Assembly (NCBI GenBank): GCA_949281375.1
Contig: CASDLT010000045.1
Coordinates: forward strand, 1 to 64,000
Source: an uncultured Nitrosomonas sp.
GTDB taxonomy: Bacteria > Pseudomonadota > Gammaproteobacteria > Burkholderiales > Nitrosomonadaceae
Direction: 5' to 3'
DNA: 64,000 bases
Part shown: positions 41,823 to 50,426 of the stretch, piece by piece
Position numbering within the stretch: position 1 is the stretch's first letter
How the letters are laid out: each line of letters begins with the position of its first letter
Translations under genes and position numbers: made by a program
The notes under the pieces: model-generated
Told to the model about the DNA's origin: nothing
The model's database searches: none
Seen by the model: only the letters and a program-made list of their open reading frames with translations

Positions 41823-42569
41823 TTACAAAATAATGTCGTAATCTAAATCTAGATAAGGCGCGCCCGTTAATTCAATTTGAATATCGTCACCCCCAATCAC
41901 ATCAGCTGTTAGGATTCCATCTACATATGAACCTTGTGTAAATGCTTGATCCCCGGGTAAAGTTAAATCTGCATCAATAGATGAAAGATTTATTTTGTCT
42001 TCTTCGTAATGACTAAAATCATGAATTACATCTCTACCTGCTCCAACCGGGCTTTCAATAAGAATATTTCCTAATATCACATTGTATTCATAACTAAATT
42101 TATCGGCTCCACTACCTCCATATAAATGGTCCTTTCCAAGTCCACCATACAATCTATCATTGCCAATTTCCCCATAAATCTGGTCATTTCCACCAAATCC
42201 CCAAATACCATCATTTCCCCCTTTTCCTCTTAAAATATTAGTTTCTTGAGAACCCTCCATAGAATTATTGAGATTGTTTCCTATTCCATGCAAAGCATGA
42301 ACTTCCAATTTTATATTTTCAACATTACTTGGTAAAACATAAGTGTCTGATCTACTAAAAACCCATTCCACTCCTTCATTTGCATTTTCACTGATTACAT
42401 CTAAACTACTATCAACTTGATAGTTATCGTTACCTGCTCCGCCTACCAATTGGTCATTACCCGAATTAATACTTGCAAGCCAGTCATTTCCTCCCAGGCC
42501 ATAAATGACGTCGTTTCCTATAGTACCTTTCAAAGTATTATTATTATTGTCACCATAAATAATTGCCAT
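41823..42569 (-). CDS. RTX calcium-binding repeat protein
   Basis: The 248-aa protein lacks a signal peptide and contains RTX nonapeptides of the GGxGxDxxx type in two blocks: near the start (NTLKGTIGNDVIYGLGGNDW) and at about residues 115-165 (GKGGNDGIWGFGGNDQIYG). These bind Ca2+ after export by a type I secretion system. No enzymatic domain is visible. An AGGAG site precedes the ATG. The promoter carries the shared 17-bp palindrome at 42676. It is AT-richer than nearby genes. Confidence 0.8.
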   Translation of the reverse strand: MAIIYGDNNNNTLKGTIGNDVIYGLGGNDWLASINSGNDQLVGGAGNDNYQVDSSLDVISENANEGVEWVFSRSDTYVLPSNVENIKLEVHALHGIGNNLNNSMEGSQETNILRGKGGNDGIWGFGGNDQIYGEIGNDRLYGGLGKDHLYGGSGADKFSYEYNVILGNILIESPVGAGRDVIHDFSHYEEDKINLSSIDADLTLPGDQAFTQGSYVDGILTADVIGGDDIQIELTGAPYLDLDYDIIL

Positions 42570-42647
42570 ACTAAAACTCCTATCCTAAAAATAAAATTTC
42601 TGAAAGCTATGTAATTTAACTATCTCAAATAGATTCATAGCATATCG

Positions 42648-42692
42648 ATCGTAACAAAATATAGTGATAAGAGAATGTGACATAATGCCGCA
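42648..42692 (-). promoter_or_regulatory. Shared palindromic operator, site 5, with promoter
   Basis: The 17-bp site TGTGACATAATGCCGCA (42676-42692) faces the RTX gene. On the minus strand TTCTCT abuts it as a weak -35 and TACGAT (42653-42648) lies 16 bp further as the -10. The predicted start of transcription is near 42641, 72 bp before the ATG. This is the least conserved of the five copies, and its spacer is 16 rather than 17. Confidence 0.55.
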
Positions 42693-42817
42693 CACATGTG
42701 GCGCTGCAAGCTTAAAAAACCTAAATGCACATGAGTAAAACCTCTGTATATAAAAAACTGGCACTCGCTAGCAAGTTAAGTATTAAATTCACTGTAACAA
42801 TTAAAAATAAGGTGCAA

Positions 42818-45535
42818 TCAAAAGTGATAACTCCAAGTCGCGGCCAGTGATCCCTTGCGGTTCAACTGGAACCCATTGAAATCATTGCTGATCGGTTGTA
42901 ACCATTCCACGCCGAAGCGGTTGCCGGCAAAGCGTCCCACTGGAATTCTGGCGTTGACGCCGAATCCCATGTCCCAGAACTGTCCGCCATAATTGCGCGG
43001 AAAATCCATCGGGCCAATGCGCGCGTTATAGTCATCAAAGTCGCGATGGATTCTATCCTGCCAGGTATAGGCGCCGCGCAAGGTAGCGGTCAGCCAATGC
43101 GTCAGATCGAAACCGCTCCAAGCGGTCGCCTGTACCATATCGCCAAGTCGATATCCCGATTTGTTCTTTTCTTCCAGGCGCTTGATGCCACTGAACTGTG
43201 CACCCCACGACCAGCGGCTTTTCTCGCCGACATACGTCAGGCTTGGCATGAAATCCCAGGTGCCGCTGCCCAATTGCATGCCGAAGTGCATCAATCCACC
43301 ATCTGCGGTATGGGAGCGACGCATTTCGATATCGATTTTACCCGTCGGTGCGCTCATGCCAAGATTGACATGGATGCGGTGTCCCGGCATATCGAGCAAT
43401 TTAACCAGCGATGAAAAATACGTGTCACCCAATGCGCCGGTTTCTTGTACCATGCCGGCATGGCTGGCATGCTCTGGTTTCACCGCAGTTTTCACGCCAG
43501 ATAATTCCCGCAGATTCATGTCCATATCCATGAATGTCGGCATCAGCATCACATTCAGCCAACGCGTCGGTGCATACATCAGATCGAGCATGTGCATGCG
43601 CATGTCCATGTTGGCGGGCGTGAACTGGCAATCCTGTCCACCACAGCCCTGGTCAATGATCGCCTGATCACCCGCGCCATGCGTTCCGTGCCGCATGTTT
43701 CCACCGGTCCAGTTATACATAAACCGGTAGCCTGCCATGAAATCCCCGGCTTTATCGAGCATATGGCCAAACATGATTCCGGCCGGCGGCAGGGTGTGAC
43801 GATGATGCGATGCAGCATGCTTGTGTGATCCTAATGATCCCCCTTGCCCACCCACCGGCATGGATGAGACAGGTTCGATATCGAATCTGACCGCCGCATT
43901 CGCAACATAGTAATCAAAATCGGCAAAACTGTTACTGCCACTCCCGCCGATCTGCATCGATCCGGCGCGTGTGTAGTATTCAAAGCCGGCTTCGAGCGCA
44001 ACTCCCTTCGTTAGCAATTTGCTTAATACCACGCCACCGCTCAAGGCTCCGAAACCTGCCAGGCGATGATCGCTGGAAAAATTTTTCGGCAATTGATACG
44101 GCACATATTTGGGTTGCAAGGTTTGAGCCACGGCATCGTCGATCGTATTGCCATCCTGATCGACATAACCAAACACGCCACTTCGGAAATACAAGGCATC
44201 CGGATTCGTTGGATTGAAAAAAATTTCTCGCCCCAAACTATCAATTTGCTGTTGTTGGTAAGTCTGCTGTGTAAATAGGTAAGGCCTGTAAAAACTCGCC
44301 GAATCCTGAGAGTAATAGCGAATCCGGGGAGTCAATGTCCAGCCACTTCCGAGCGGTTGCACCCAACTGGCATCGAAAGTATGGGTATTGACACCCCAAT
44401 CGTCGATCGATAGGCGGTAACCCAGATGCATGGCCGCATTGAACGGACTGATGTAATGCACGTACTTCGCATTGAGCGCAACCTGATTACGGGCACCCGG
44501 CCGCTGTTCGATGAAGGCGCGTACTTTTCCATTGAGCGGTGTGGATTGTCCATTGCTCAGCTCGGCCGGGTCGACAAAAATGAATGACATCGCCTTATAG
44601 GGATTTTCCAGAAAACCACTGCTGTGCGTATAGCCGATGCTGGCATCGATGTAGGCATTCTTGGTTAATACTTGCGTCAATCCGACATTGGCAACCCAGT
44701 CCTGTCGTTCATCCCGCAAAATTTGTGAACCTTTGCGTCTGACGATCTGCTGAGCATAGGCGTCCTTATTGATATACGGCGCCGAATCGTGATCGAGAAT
44801 TGCGCCAATTTCACTGAAGGTATAGCCACCATTGAATTTGACCGTGGTCAATTTCTGATTGAAATCAAGCCGACCGCCGATATTGCCAAAACTGGATTTG
44901 TAATCACGCTCACGTGAAAAACCACCAGAAACATTGATGGCAGCTTCGTTCCATTCGTGGCCTAACCCAAACGTGGCCTGACGGCGCGTTTCCGGTGACG
45001 CCGACACCATGACCAGCACTGAACGGGGATCGGTTTCTCCCGTCACTTGCTTCGTGAGCGGGTCTCTTCCGATGGGCGTCAAATCGCGATTCAGAAGGAC
45101 ATCGGTTTGCAGCAGTGGAGAAGCGCCAACGACCACTCCGTTATTGAAATAGGGACGATTGCCGCCAGTAGTTGCCAATGGCGTCGAGGTAACCGGCGTT
45201 GCGCCAGACCAGGTATCCTGGGTATAACTGAACGAAAATGTGGTTCGGTCGGTCAGAGAAAACAAGCCACTCCCATGCAATACATCCGCAGTGATGGGCT
45301 TCAGGCTATGCGGCGCACCGTACAGATTGCGTTCGCCTTCCTGATAGCGGCTATACTGGAAATTGATGCGTTCCTTTGCGCCAGCATGGCTCGGCGAAAA
45401 CAGCAAGCCTGGCAACATCAAAGCGGCGGAAGTCAAAGCATGAAGCGAATTTTTTGAGGATACCGCTGGCTCGGCGGGCAGATTAGACAACTGCCGGCAA
45501 TTACGGTGGCGCTGAAGCTTGTGATTTTGATGCAA
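42818..45535 (-). CDS. DUF3570 outer-membrane protein with Met/His-rich barrel
   Basis: This 905-aa protein appears to be two parts. Residues about 50-570 fit DUF3570 (FQYSRYQEGERN, FGLGHEWNEAAINVSGGFSRERDYKSS), rich in aromatic beta strands. Residues about 580-905 resemble Met-rich outer-membrane 'transporter' barrels: PPAGIMFGHMLDKAGDFMAGYRFMY, DMRMHMLDLMYAPTRWLNVMLMP, with a His cluster before it (HKHAASHHRH). A match to the ApbE flavinylation motif, DTWSGAT, occurs at D107-T113. The start is a TTG at 45535 with AGGT upstream. It is the last gene of a run YcnI-like, His-protein, TlpA, DUF4266, DUF3570. Copper binding is inference. Confidence 0.75.
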   Translation of the reverse strand: MHQNHKLQRHRNCRQLSNLPAEPAVSSKNSLHALTSAALMLPGLLFSPSHAGAKERINFQYSRYQEGERNLYGAPHSLKPITADVLHGSGLFSLTDRTTFSFSYTQDTWSGATPVTSTPLATTGGNRPYFNNGVVVGASPLLQTDVLLNRDLTPIGRDPLTKQVTGETDPRSVLVMVSASPETRRQATFGLGHEWNEAAINVSGGFSRERDYKSSFGNIGGRLDFNQKLTTVKFNGGYTFSEIGAILDHDSAPYINKDAYAQQIVRRKGSQILRDERQDWVANVGLTQVLTKNAYIDASIGYTHSSGFLENPYKAMSFIFVDPAELSNGQSTPLNGKVRAFIEQRPGARNQVALNAKYVHYISPFNAAMHLGYRLSIDDWGVNTHTFDASWVQPLGSGWTLTPRIRYYSQDSASFYRPYLFTQQTYQQQQIDSLGREIFFNPTNPDALYFRSGVFGYVDQDGNTIDDAVAQTLQPKYVPYQLPKNFSSDHRLAGFGALSGGVVLSKLLTKGVALEAGFEYYTRAGSMQIGGSGSNSFADFDYYVANAAVRFDIEPVSSMPVGGQGGSLGSHKHAASHHRHTLPPAGIMFGHMLDKAGDFMAGYRFMYNWTGGNMRHGTHGAGDQAIIDQGCGGQDCQFTPANMDMRMHMLDLMYAPTRWLNVMLMPTFMDMDMNLRELSGVKTAVKPEHASHAGMVQETGALGDTYFSSLVKLLDMPGHRIHVNLGMSAPTGKIDIEMRRSHTADGGLMHFGMQLGSGTWDFMPSLTYVGEKSRWSWGAQFSGIKRLEEKNKSGYRLGDMVQATAWSGFDLTHWLTATLRGAYTWQDRIHRDFDDYNARIGPMDFPRNYGGQFWDMGFGVNARIPVGRFAGNRFGVEWLQPISNDFNGFQLNRKGSLAATWSYHF

Positions 45536-45574
45536 ATGAATTTACCTCAGAGCTGCTCAGGCGAAAGGTGAAAT

Positions 45575-45823
45575 CTAATAGCAGCCACAACCCCCGCCAC
45601 CGGATGAGGATTTATGGCTGGGCGCAGCTTCGCGGCTGCTGTAATTATGTGATTGAATTTCACTTTGTAATGGATAAGGATCCAATTCCATCTGGGGTTT
45701 CGCTAGATTGCCACGCTCCCATGGTGCAATGCTTACGCACCCCGTCAAGGTGAGAAAAAGCGATCCGGTCAACAAAATCTTATTGAAGCACTTTTTTGCG
45801 AGGAAAATTGAACGACTCGACAT
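45575..45823 (-). CDS. DUF4266 lipoprotein with Cys-Gly tail
   Basis: An 82-aa lipoprotein (lipobox LTGC) of the DUF4266 family: VSIAPWERGNLAKPQMELDPYPLQ, HNYSSREA and the tail SSSGGGGCGCY. The ATG at 45823 is preferred; the frame extends to a TTG at 45841. It is 15 bp from tlpA and 39 bp from the DUF3570 gene, so the three are in one operon. The two cysteines in the glycine tail could bind metal or carry a modification; the function is not known to me. Confidence 0.82.
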   Translation of the reverse strand: MSSRSIFLAKKCFNKILLTGSLFLTLTGCVSIAPWERGNLAKPQMELDPYPLQSEIQSHNYSSREAAPSHKSSSGGGGCGCY

Positions 45824-45855
45824 TACAAATCGATATCGCAAGCAATGCGATGTCG

Positions 45856-46356
45856 CTACTCCATCAGTAATTGCGTAATCAAAGCCCGTAATTGCTGAGT
45901 TTCATCGGGTCGGAATCCTTGATGAATATGACGGACATTGCCTTTTTTATCGATCAGATAGGAGGTGGGCATGGCCATCAATTCAAAGGTTTTGGCGCAT
46001 TGCTTGCTGCTATCGGCAACGATCGAAAAATCTACCGGATGAGTTGCAAGAAACGCCTGAGCGTCGGCTAGCTTTTCATCCAGATTCACACCAACCACAT
46101 GCAAGCCTTGGTCTTTGAGATCTTGTTCGAGTTCATTCAAAAACGGAAATGATTTGACACAGGGTGGACACCAAGATGCCCAAAAATCCATGTAAACCAC
46201 CTTTCCTTTCAGTTCCTGTAAATCATATGTGGGCTTGCCATCTAACGTAGTCAACTGACATGAAGCGGAAGCATGATCCAGATGTTCAGCATAAACTGTG
46301 GCCGTTAAAAATCCGAGATTTATCGCCAGAAAAAAAAGAAGTATTTTTTTTATCAT
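45856..46356 (-). CDS. TlpA-like thioredoxin-fold protein
   Basis: The protein has a signal peptide and a thioredoxin/AhpC-TSA fold with the active site DFWASWCPPCVKSFPFL, plus ELMAMPTSYLIDKKG with the cis-Pro. It is a periplasmic disulfide reductase or thiol-oxidising protein, as in TlpA or ResA. The ATG at 46356 (MIKKILLFFLAIN) is preferred, giving 166 aa. It likely keeps cysteines of the neighbouring exported proteins reduced, which is inference from position. Confidence 0.88.
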   Translation of the reverse strand: MIKKILLFFLAINLGFLTATVYAEHLDHASASCQLTTLDGKPTYDLQELKGKVVYMDFWASWCPPCVKSFPFLNELEQDLKDQGLHVVGVNLDEKLADAQAFLATHPVDFSIVADSSKQCAKTFELMAMPTSYLIDKKGNVRHIHQGFRPDETQQLRALITQLLME

Positions 46357-46413
46357 ATCGCTCTCGCATTGATCAATAAAAAAATCTATCAATCATCAAG
46401 TCATACCCATCGA

Positions 46414-46875
46414 TTATTGGAATTGAAGCACATTTGGTTCATCTGTACCCGTATGAACGTGGTTGGCAGTATGGCAATGATAAGTCAAGGTGAATACACG
46501 TTCCCCAGGTCCGCTTTTGTTAACCAGCACAAGATAGGGCCCCGCTCCTTCAGATATTTCGATTTCAGGACTGGATTCATTATCGCCTGAAATAGGATCC
46601 GTGGTATTAGCAGCATTCTTTTTGCCAATAATTTGCGCGCTTAATAATAAATTATCTTGTGGCGGCGAATGGTCTTTAATTTGCACAACAAAATGATCTG
46701 GCGGGCCATTTCCATCATCGTAACATCCTATTACAGCATAACCGGTAAAACCAGGAACAGTACCATCCGCATCCATTGTTACCAAAGTTACTTCATGTGC
46801 GCTTGCCATGGTACCGTAGCTCAATGTAACCATTGAGAGAGCCGCTAATACTAATTGCTGCATTATTTTTTTCAT
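46414..46875 (-). CDS. Exported protein with N-terminal His, paralogue of 49849-50316
   Basis: A signal peptide ends ...YGTMASA, and the predicted mature protein starts with HEVTLVTMD. It shares several features with the 49849 protein: GCYDDGNGPPDHFVVQIKD, a C-terminal HCHTANHVHTGT and an N-terminal His. Two cysteines are conserved between them. I know no family name. The His-first mature end and the H-x-H cluster suggest metal, probably copper, binding; this is inference. Confidence 0.65.
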   Translation of the reverse strand: MKKIMQQLVLAALSMVTLSYGTMASAHEVTLVTMDADGTVPGFTGYAVIGCYDDGNGPPDHFVVQIKDHSPPQDNLLLSAQIIGKKNAANTTDPISGDNESSPEIEISEGAGPYLVLVNKSGPGERVFTLTYHCHTANHVHTGTDEPNVLQFQ

Positions 46876-46972
46876 GATTTAACATTCCAAAATTTGGTTT
46901 TAAAACAACCTCGCTCTAGTAGTAAGGAAGGAGAAAGAGCGAGGTCTCGTAACAGTAAATTTAATGTCTACC

Positions 46973-47701
46973 TTACTGCGGCCAAACTTGACTGCCTTCA
47001 AACTTGATAGGCATATCACGATTGAGTTGGGCAGCGGATGGCTTCACTTCGACAACAGTTCCGGTTCCGCCACAGCTTTCAGGCAAAGCGCTAGTGCGCG
47101 TAATAGTCAAAGAAGCTGCGCCATCTTCAGTGCGATCATAAGGCGTCCCTAGTCCTGCGAGAGTCCATTTGTTAACGGTATCATCGTTAAAGCCAGAAAT
47201 CGGCGTAATCTCGCAAATATCGACGATCGAAACATGAAATTTGACGCTCGCGGCGCAGGAATCAGCCACGAATTTAACTGCACCCACTCTAAAAGGTATA
47301 TAGCCATTCAAATGATGCGGCAGGGAATTGCCACCACCAGCCCAAAAACCTGAAACATTCCCGTTAGCGTCAGCTTTTTCATCTTCGAAGCTAAAAATAG
47401 CCCGGCTATAGTTTTTTTGGATCGAATTTCCCCACTCGACGAAATCGGCCAGAGTACCCGTATGCGGCTGACCATTGACGGTAACCGTTGAATCCACGCC
47501 ATCTGGAAATACCACACTGGTGCCAATCACGTTGCGCTCTCCGCAACCATGCCCAATGATGATGTTATTGGAAGTTCTTATATCCTCAGTAACCACAGGA
47601 ACTTCAAGTGTCGTATGCGCAAACGCGCTAAATGCTATGGTTGATGCCGCCATGCCAACCATGGAAATTGCAAAAAAATTCAGTCGTTGTTTTGTATACA
47701 T
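46973..47701 (-). CDS. YcnI-like exported protein, paralogue 1
   Basis: A signal peptide (cleavage after AFSAFA) would release HTTLEVPVVTED. The core NNIIIGHGCGE, VIGTSVVFPDGVDS, DICEITPISGF and ending SAAQLNRDMPIKFEGSQVWP recur in two paralogues in this window. It resembles DUF1775/YcnI-type copper-binding proteins, whose first residue His binds Cu(II). Four cysteines are conserved. It heads the run ending with DUF3570 and is divergent from its paralogue at 48169. Confidence 0.7.
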   Translation of the reverse strand: MYTKQRLNFFAISMVGMAASTIAFSAFAHTTLEVPVVTEDIRTSNNIIIGHGCGERNVIGTSVVFPDGVDSTVTVNGQPHTGTLADFVEWGNSIQKNYSRAIFSFEDEKADANGNVSGFWAGGGNSLPHHLNGYIPFRVGAVKFVADSCAASVKFHVSIVDICEITPISGFNDDTVNKWTLAGLGTPYDRTEDGAASLTITRTSALPESCGGTGTVVEVKPSAAQLNRDMPIKFEGSQVWPQ

Positions 47702-47896
47702 TTTCTACTCTTAATATTACTTAATGAATTTGTTGATTGTTTTTGCATAGAATTCTGTATGAAACGTACCAATGATTTTTCCATTTCTTTTGTATTAGTG
47801 TTTATCATCTTGAAGAAATAGTTTGTTTTAGAGCTTATCGTTACGTTTGAAATTACTATTGCAAGCAAAAGCTTTTCTTCCATACTTTGCCTTTAG

Positions 47897-47942
47897 ATTA
47901 TCGTTTTTCAATTAAGAAATATCAATGCGACAAATTGTCGCA
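47897..47942 (-). promoter_or_regulatory. Shared palindromic operator, site 1, with promoter
   Basis: TGCGACAAATTGTCGCA (47926-47942) is a perfect palindrome. On the minus strand the next bases are TTGATA (-35), a 17-bp spacer and GATAAT (-10, 47902-47897). The centre lies at about -44 from a start near 47890, so the site touches the -35. It probably drives the minus operon beginning at 47701. Confidence 0.8.
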
Positions 47943-48027
47943 CCACATCGCACTTCATTTCTTGAATTACTTCAGAGCTTATTTATTAAAGCGCGAGCGA
48001 TTCAATAACCCATTCAGCGCACAAAAG

Positions 48028-48073
48028 TGCGGCATTTTGCCGCATTGCCATTCACGGAACTATTAATGACAAT
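48028..48073 (+). promoter_or_regulatory. Shared palindromic operator, site 2, with promoter
   Basis: TGCGGCATTTTGCCGCA (48028-48044) has perfect 7-bp arms. It is followed at once by TTGCCA (-35), a 17-bp spacer and GACAAT (-10). The start would be near 48080, 89 bp before the 48169 gene. The centre is again at -44. Confidence 0.8.
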
Positions 48074-48168
48074 ACGCCTGCATTCATTTTGAAGTTTTAT
48101 CAGCTTTTCTTTCTTCTTTCTTTTTCTGCATTCAAGTTTTACATCTCAATAATAATCGGAGGATTGTA

Positions 48169-48927
48169 ATGTTCATAAGTAAATCAATAAAAATGTCTCT
48201 CAGTATGGTAATCCTGATGACCGCATTTCAGCACGTGCAGGCCCACACCGTTCTAGAAATGCCAACAATCAGCGATGGAAAGAAAGTTACCAACAATATC
48301 GACATCGGCCATGGTTGCAAAGAATTTCCTGTGATCGGCACCAGCGTGGTGATTCCCGACGGTATTGACTCCACCATCATGACGAATGCTGCCGACGAAG
48401 GAGGAAAGGATGGATTTAGTGGTGATATAAGTTCATTCATTAATTGGGGCAATAAAATTAGATTGCTACAGAACCGCTCAGTATTCAGTGAACAGGGTGA
48501 AAAAACTGTTGACTCCAACGTAGTCGGATTCTGGTCGGGTGGCGGACCAGGTGTAGCGGCTGACCTTGATGCTTATGTCCCCTTCATTATTAACCCAGCG
48601 AACATTGAACCTAGCTCATGCGCCAAAAAAGTGCGATTTGCTATCGCCATTGCAGACGTGTGCAAAATCACGCCACTCAGTGGTATTAGCGATGAAACAG
48701 CCGTGAATTTATGGACGCCCGCTGTCGGCTCTAAATATGATGGATTAAAAGACTCTCATGCCTATAACTCCCCGGCATACCTTTCGATTGAGCGTGATTT
48801 GGCAATTAATCCCTTACCTGAAAACTGTGGAGACGGCTTATATGTCTATGTAGAACCATCGGCTGCCCAAGTCGATCGTGACATGCCGATTATTTTCAAT
48901 GGCACTCAGGTTTGGCCAGCACCCTAA
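48169..48927 (+). CDS. YcnI-like exported protein, paralogue 2
   Basis: A signal peptide ending HVQA would give a mature start HTVLEMPTIS. The family core is present: NNIDIGHGCKEFPVIGTSVV, PDGIDSTI, DVCKITPLSG, ENCGDG and SAAQVDRDMPIIFNGTQVWP. Four cysteines match those of paralogues 1 and 3. A CGGAGG ribosome site precedes the ATG. It is divergent from paralogue 1 and lies 169 bp before the PEP-CTERM gene. Confidence 0.7.
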   Translation: MFISKSIKMSLSMVILMTAFQHVQAHTVLEMPTISDGKKVTNNIDIGHGCKEFPVIGTSVVIPDGIDSTIMTNAADEGGKDGFSGDISSFINWGNKIRLLQNRSVFSEQGEKTVDSNVVGFWSGGGPGVAADLDAYVPFIINPANIEPSSCAKKVRFAIAIADVCKITPLSGISDETAVNLWTPAVGSKYDGLKDSHAYNSPAYLSIERDLAINPLPENCGDGLYVYVEPSAAQVDRDMPIIFNGTQVWPAP

Positions 48928-49096
48928 AAAAAACGCTAACTAACGATTGAGTCCGGTCATGCCATGTGAAATCAGATTTAAATGCCCGTTTACAGTCAGC
49001 CTGTAACTGCTTTTATATTTTGTTCACCTAGCCTGATCGCACTCTCACTTTCTTTCCTAAGTCACTCTACAATTCATTTTAAATGGAGAAAGAACA

Positions 49097-49756
49097 ATGA
49101 CTAATCAATTCATATCCTATGCTTGTGCAATTTCTTTCACCTGCACGACTGCCAGCGCTTTCGCCGCCACGACGTATCTCGATCAGGCATCGTTTACCTC
49201 AGCCCTAGGTGGCGCAACGACTACTTTTGAAAGTTTTGAAGAGCCTCCTGCCGATAATTTATCGCCGCTTGTATTTCCTACCGTTGAAGTATCCTGCGAT
49301 GGTTCAGAATGGTGCAGCAGTTTTTTTGGCACCTCGTCGGTGATGCCGACGGATGGTTCGTTCGGTGTGTATTTTTCAACCCCTGACAGCATTACTTTTA
49401 CATTCTCATCACCGATCACCGCATTTGCAATCAACGTAGGCGATCTTGGTACTCGTGGCGCAACGGATTTCAGCGCCACGCTATCCAATGGCAATTCGGC
49501 TACGCTTTTTACCAGCTTCACCGGTATGCCAGATAATCAGGCATTTGTGGGTTTGATCGATACCACGGAATTCACTTCAGTTACTTTTCAAGGTTCTGCG
49601 CCTGACGACGGCATTTATTTCGACAGCATGCAGACTGCTTTGGTAACGGCTGTTCCAGAACCCCATACCTATATGCTGCTATTGATAGGATTGGGTTTAT
49701 TGGGAATGACCCGTTATCAAAATCGCCCAATAAGCATGGCAGCAATACCTCAGTAA
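49097..49756 (+). CDS. PEP-CTERM sorting protein
   Basis: The 219-aa protein has a signal peptide (cleavage near AFA) and a C-terminal PEP-CTERM signal: VPEPHTYMLLLIGLGLLGM then an Arg. Such proteins are cleaved and released or anchored by an exosortase, usually linked to exopolysaccharide production. The body (FEEPPADNLSPLV, FGVYFSTPDSITFTFSSPITAFAINVG, DDGIYFDSM) fits the beta-rich 'PEP-CTERM' jelly-roll type. Exosortase genes are not in this window. Confidence 0.88.
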   Translation: MTNQFISYACAISFTCTTASAFAATTYLDQASFTSALGGATTTFESFEEPPADNLSPLVFPTVEVSCDGSEWCSSFFGTSSVMPTDGSFGVYFSTPDSITFTFSSPITAFAINVGDLGTRGATDFSATLSNGNSATLFTSFTGMPDNQAFVGLIDTTEFTSVTFQGSAPDDGIYFDSMQTALVTAVPEPHTYMLLLIGLGLLGMTRYQNRPISMAAIPQ

Positions 49757-49776
49757 GTTTTTTATCTTGTCAATGA

Positions 49777-49809
49777 AAATGCCCAATGAGCTTTGCTCAT
49801 TGGGCATTT
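49777..49809. terminator. Strong bidirectional terminator
   Basis: A perfect 15-bp stem (AAATGCCCAATGAGC / GCTCATTGGGCATTT) with loop TTT lies between the convergent PEP-CTERM gene and the 49849 gene. The A- and T-rich ends suit termination in both directions. Confidence 0.88.
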
Positions 49810-49848
49810 ATCTGGTGGGTTATTAATCCCGCTATTACGCTACCACCA

Positions 49849-50316
49849 TTATTGTTGTTGCTTGGATGAAACGGTCGTTCCAGTATGCGCATTGCTTGCG
49901 GTTTTGCAGTGAACTTGAACGTCATAACTATCAGTCCCCGCAGCGCTATGTGAAACGAACAGATTATATACACCCGTACCTTGCGTTACTCTTACCAGTG
50001 GACTATACGCGGCATCGGTATCGGTAGTATCGGTACTGGACTGAGCGCATTTGTTGGTGGTGCATGGCGTGGTGCCTTTTTGCAAAACAATGCTGACTTT
50101 GGATGTGTTTGCTGTCATGTCCTTGACTTGTGCTTCGACATAGGAAGGCACGCCAGTCCCATCATCAAAGCAGGAGACCTGATAAAAATCAACACCAGCA
50201 GCCAGACCTGTGGTGAAGCTGCCACCTTGGTTATGAGCCAGCGCGACGCCCGCCTGACTGATCATTAACCCACCCAGCACTGTGATCACTGAATTTTTTA
50301 ATCCTGAAAATTTCAT
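49849..50316 (-). CDS. Exported protein with N-terminal His, paralogue of 46414-46875
   Basis: The signal peptide ends ...QAGVALA, giving a predicted mature start HNQGGSFTTG. It shares SCFDDGTGVPSYVEAQVKD and VHCKTASNAHTGT with the 46414 protein. An extra cysteine pair (CTTNKC) is present here only. No family name is known to me. AAGGAG precedes the ATG. It is the last gene of the run 51852-50993-50316 and probably shares its promoter. Confidence 0.65.
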   Translation of the reverse strand: MKFSGLKNSVITVLGGLMISQAGVALAHNQGGSFTTGLAAGVDFYQVSCFDDGTGVPSYVEAQVKDMTANTSKVSIVLQKGTTPCTTNKCAQSSTDTTDTDAAYSPLVRVTQGTGVYNLFVSHSAAGTDSYDVQVHCKTASNAHTGTTVSSKQQQ

Positions 50317-50426
50317 ATCTATGCTCCTTATTCATAAGGTTGTGATGCCCATCGTGAACAAACAAAAGATCCTCAATAAAAAAACTGATGATTATTGAGA
50401 ATTATTGATTGATTAGCGTATTGACA

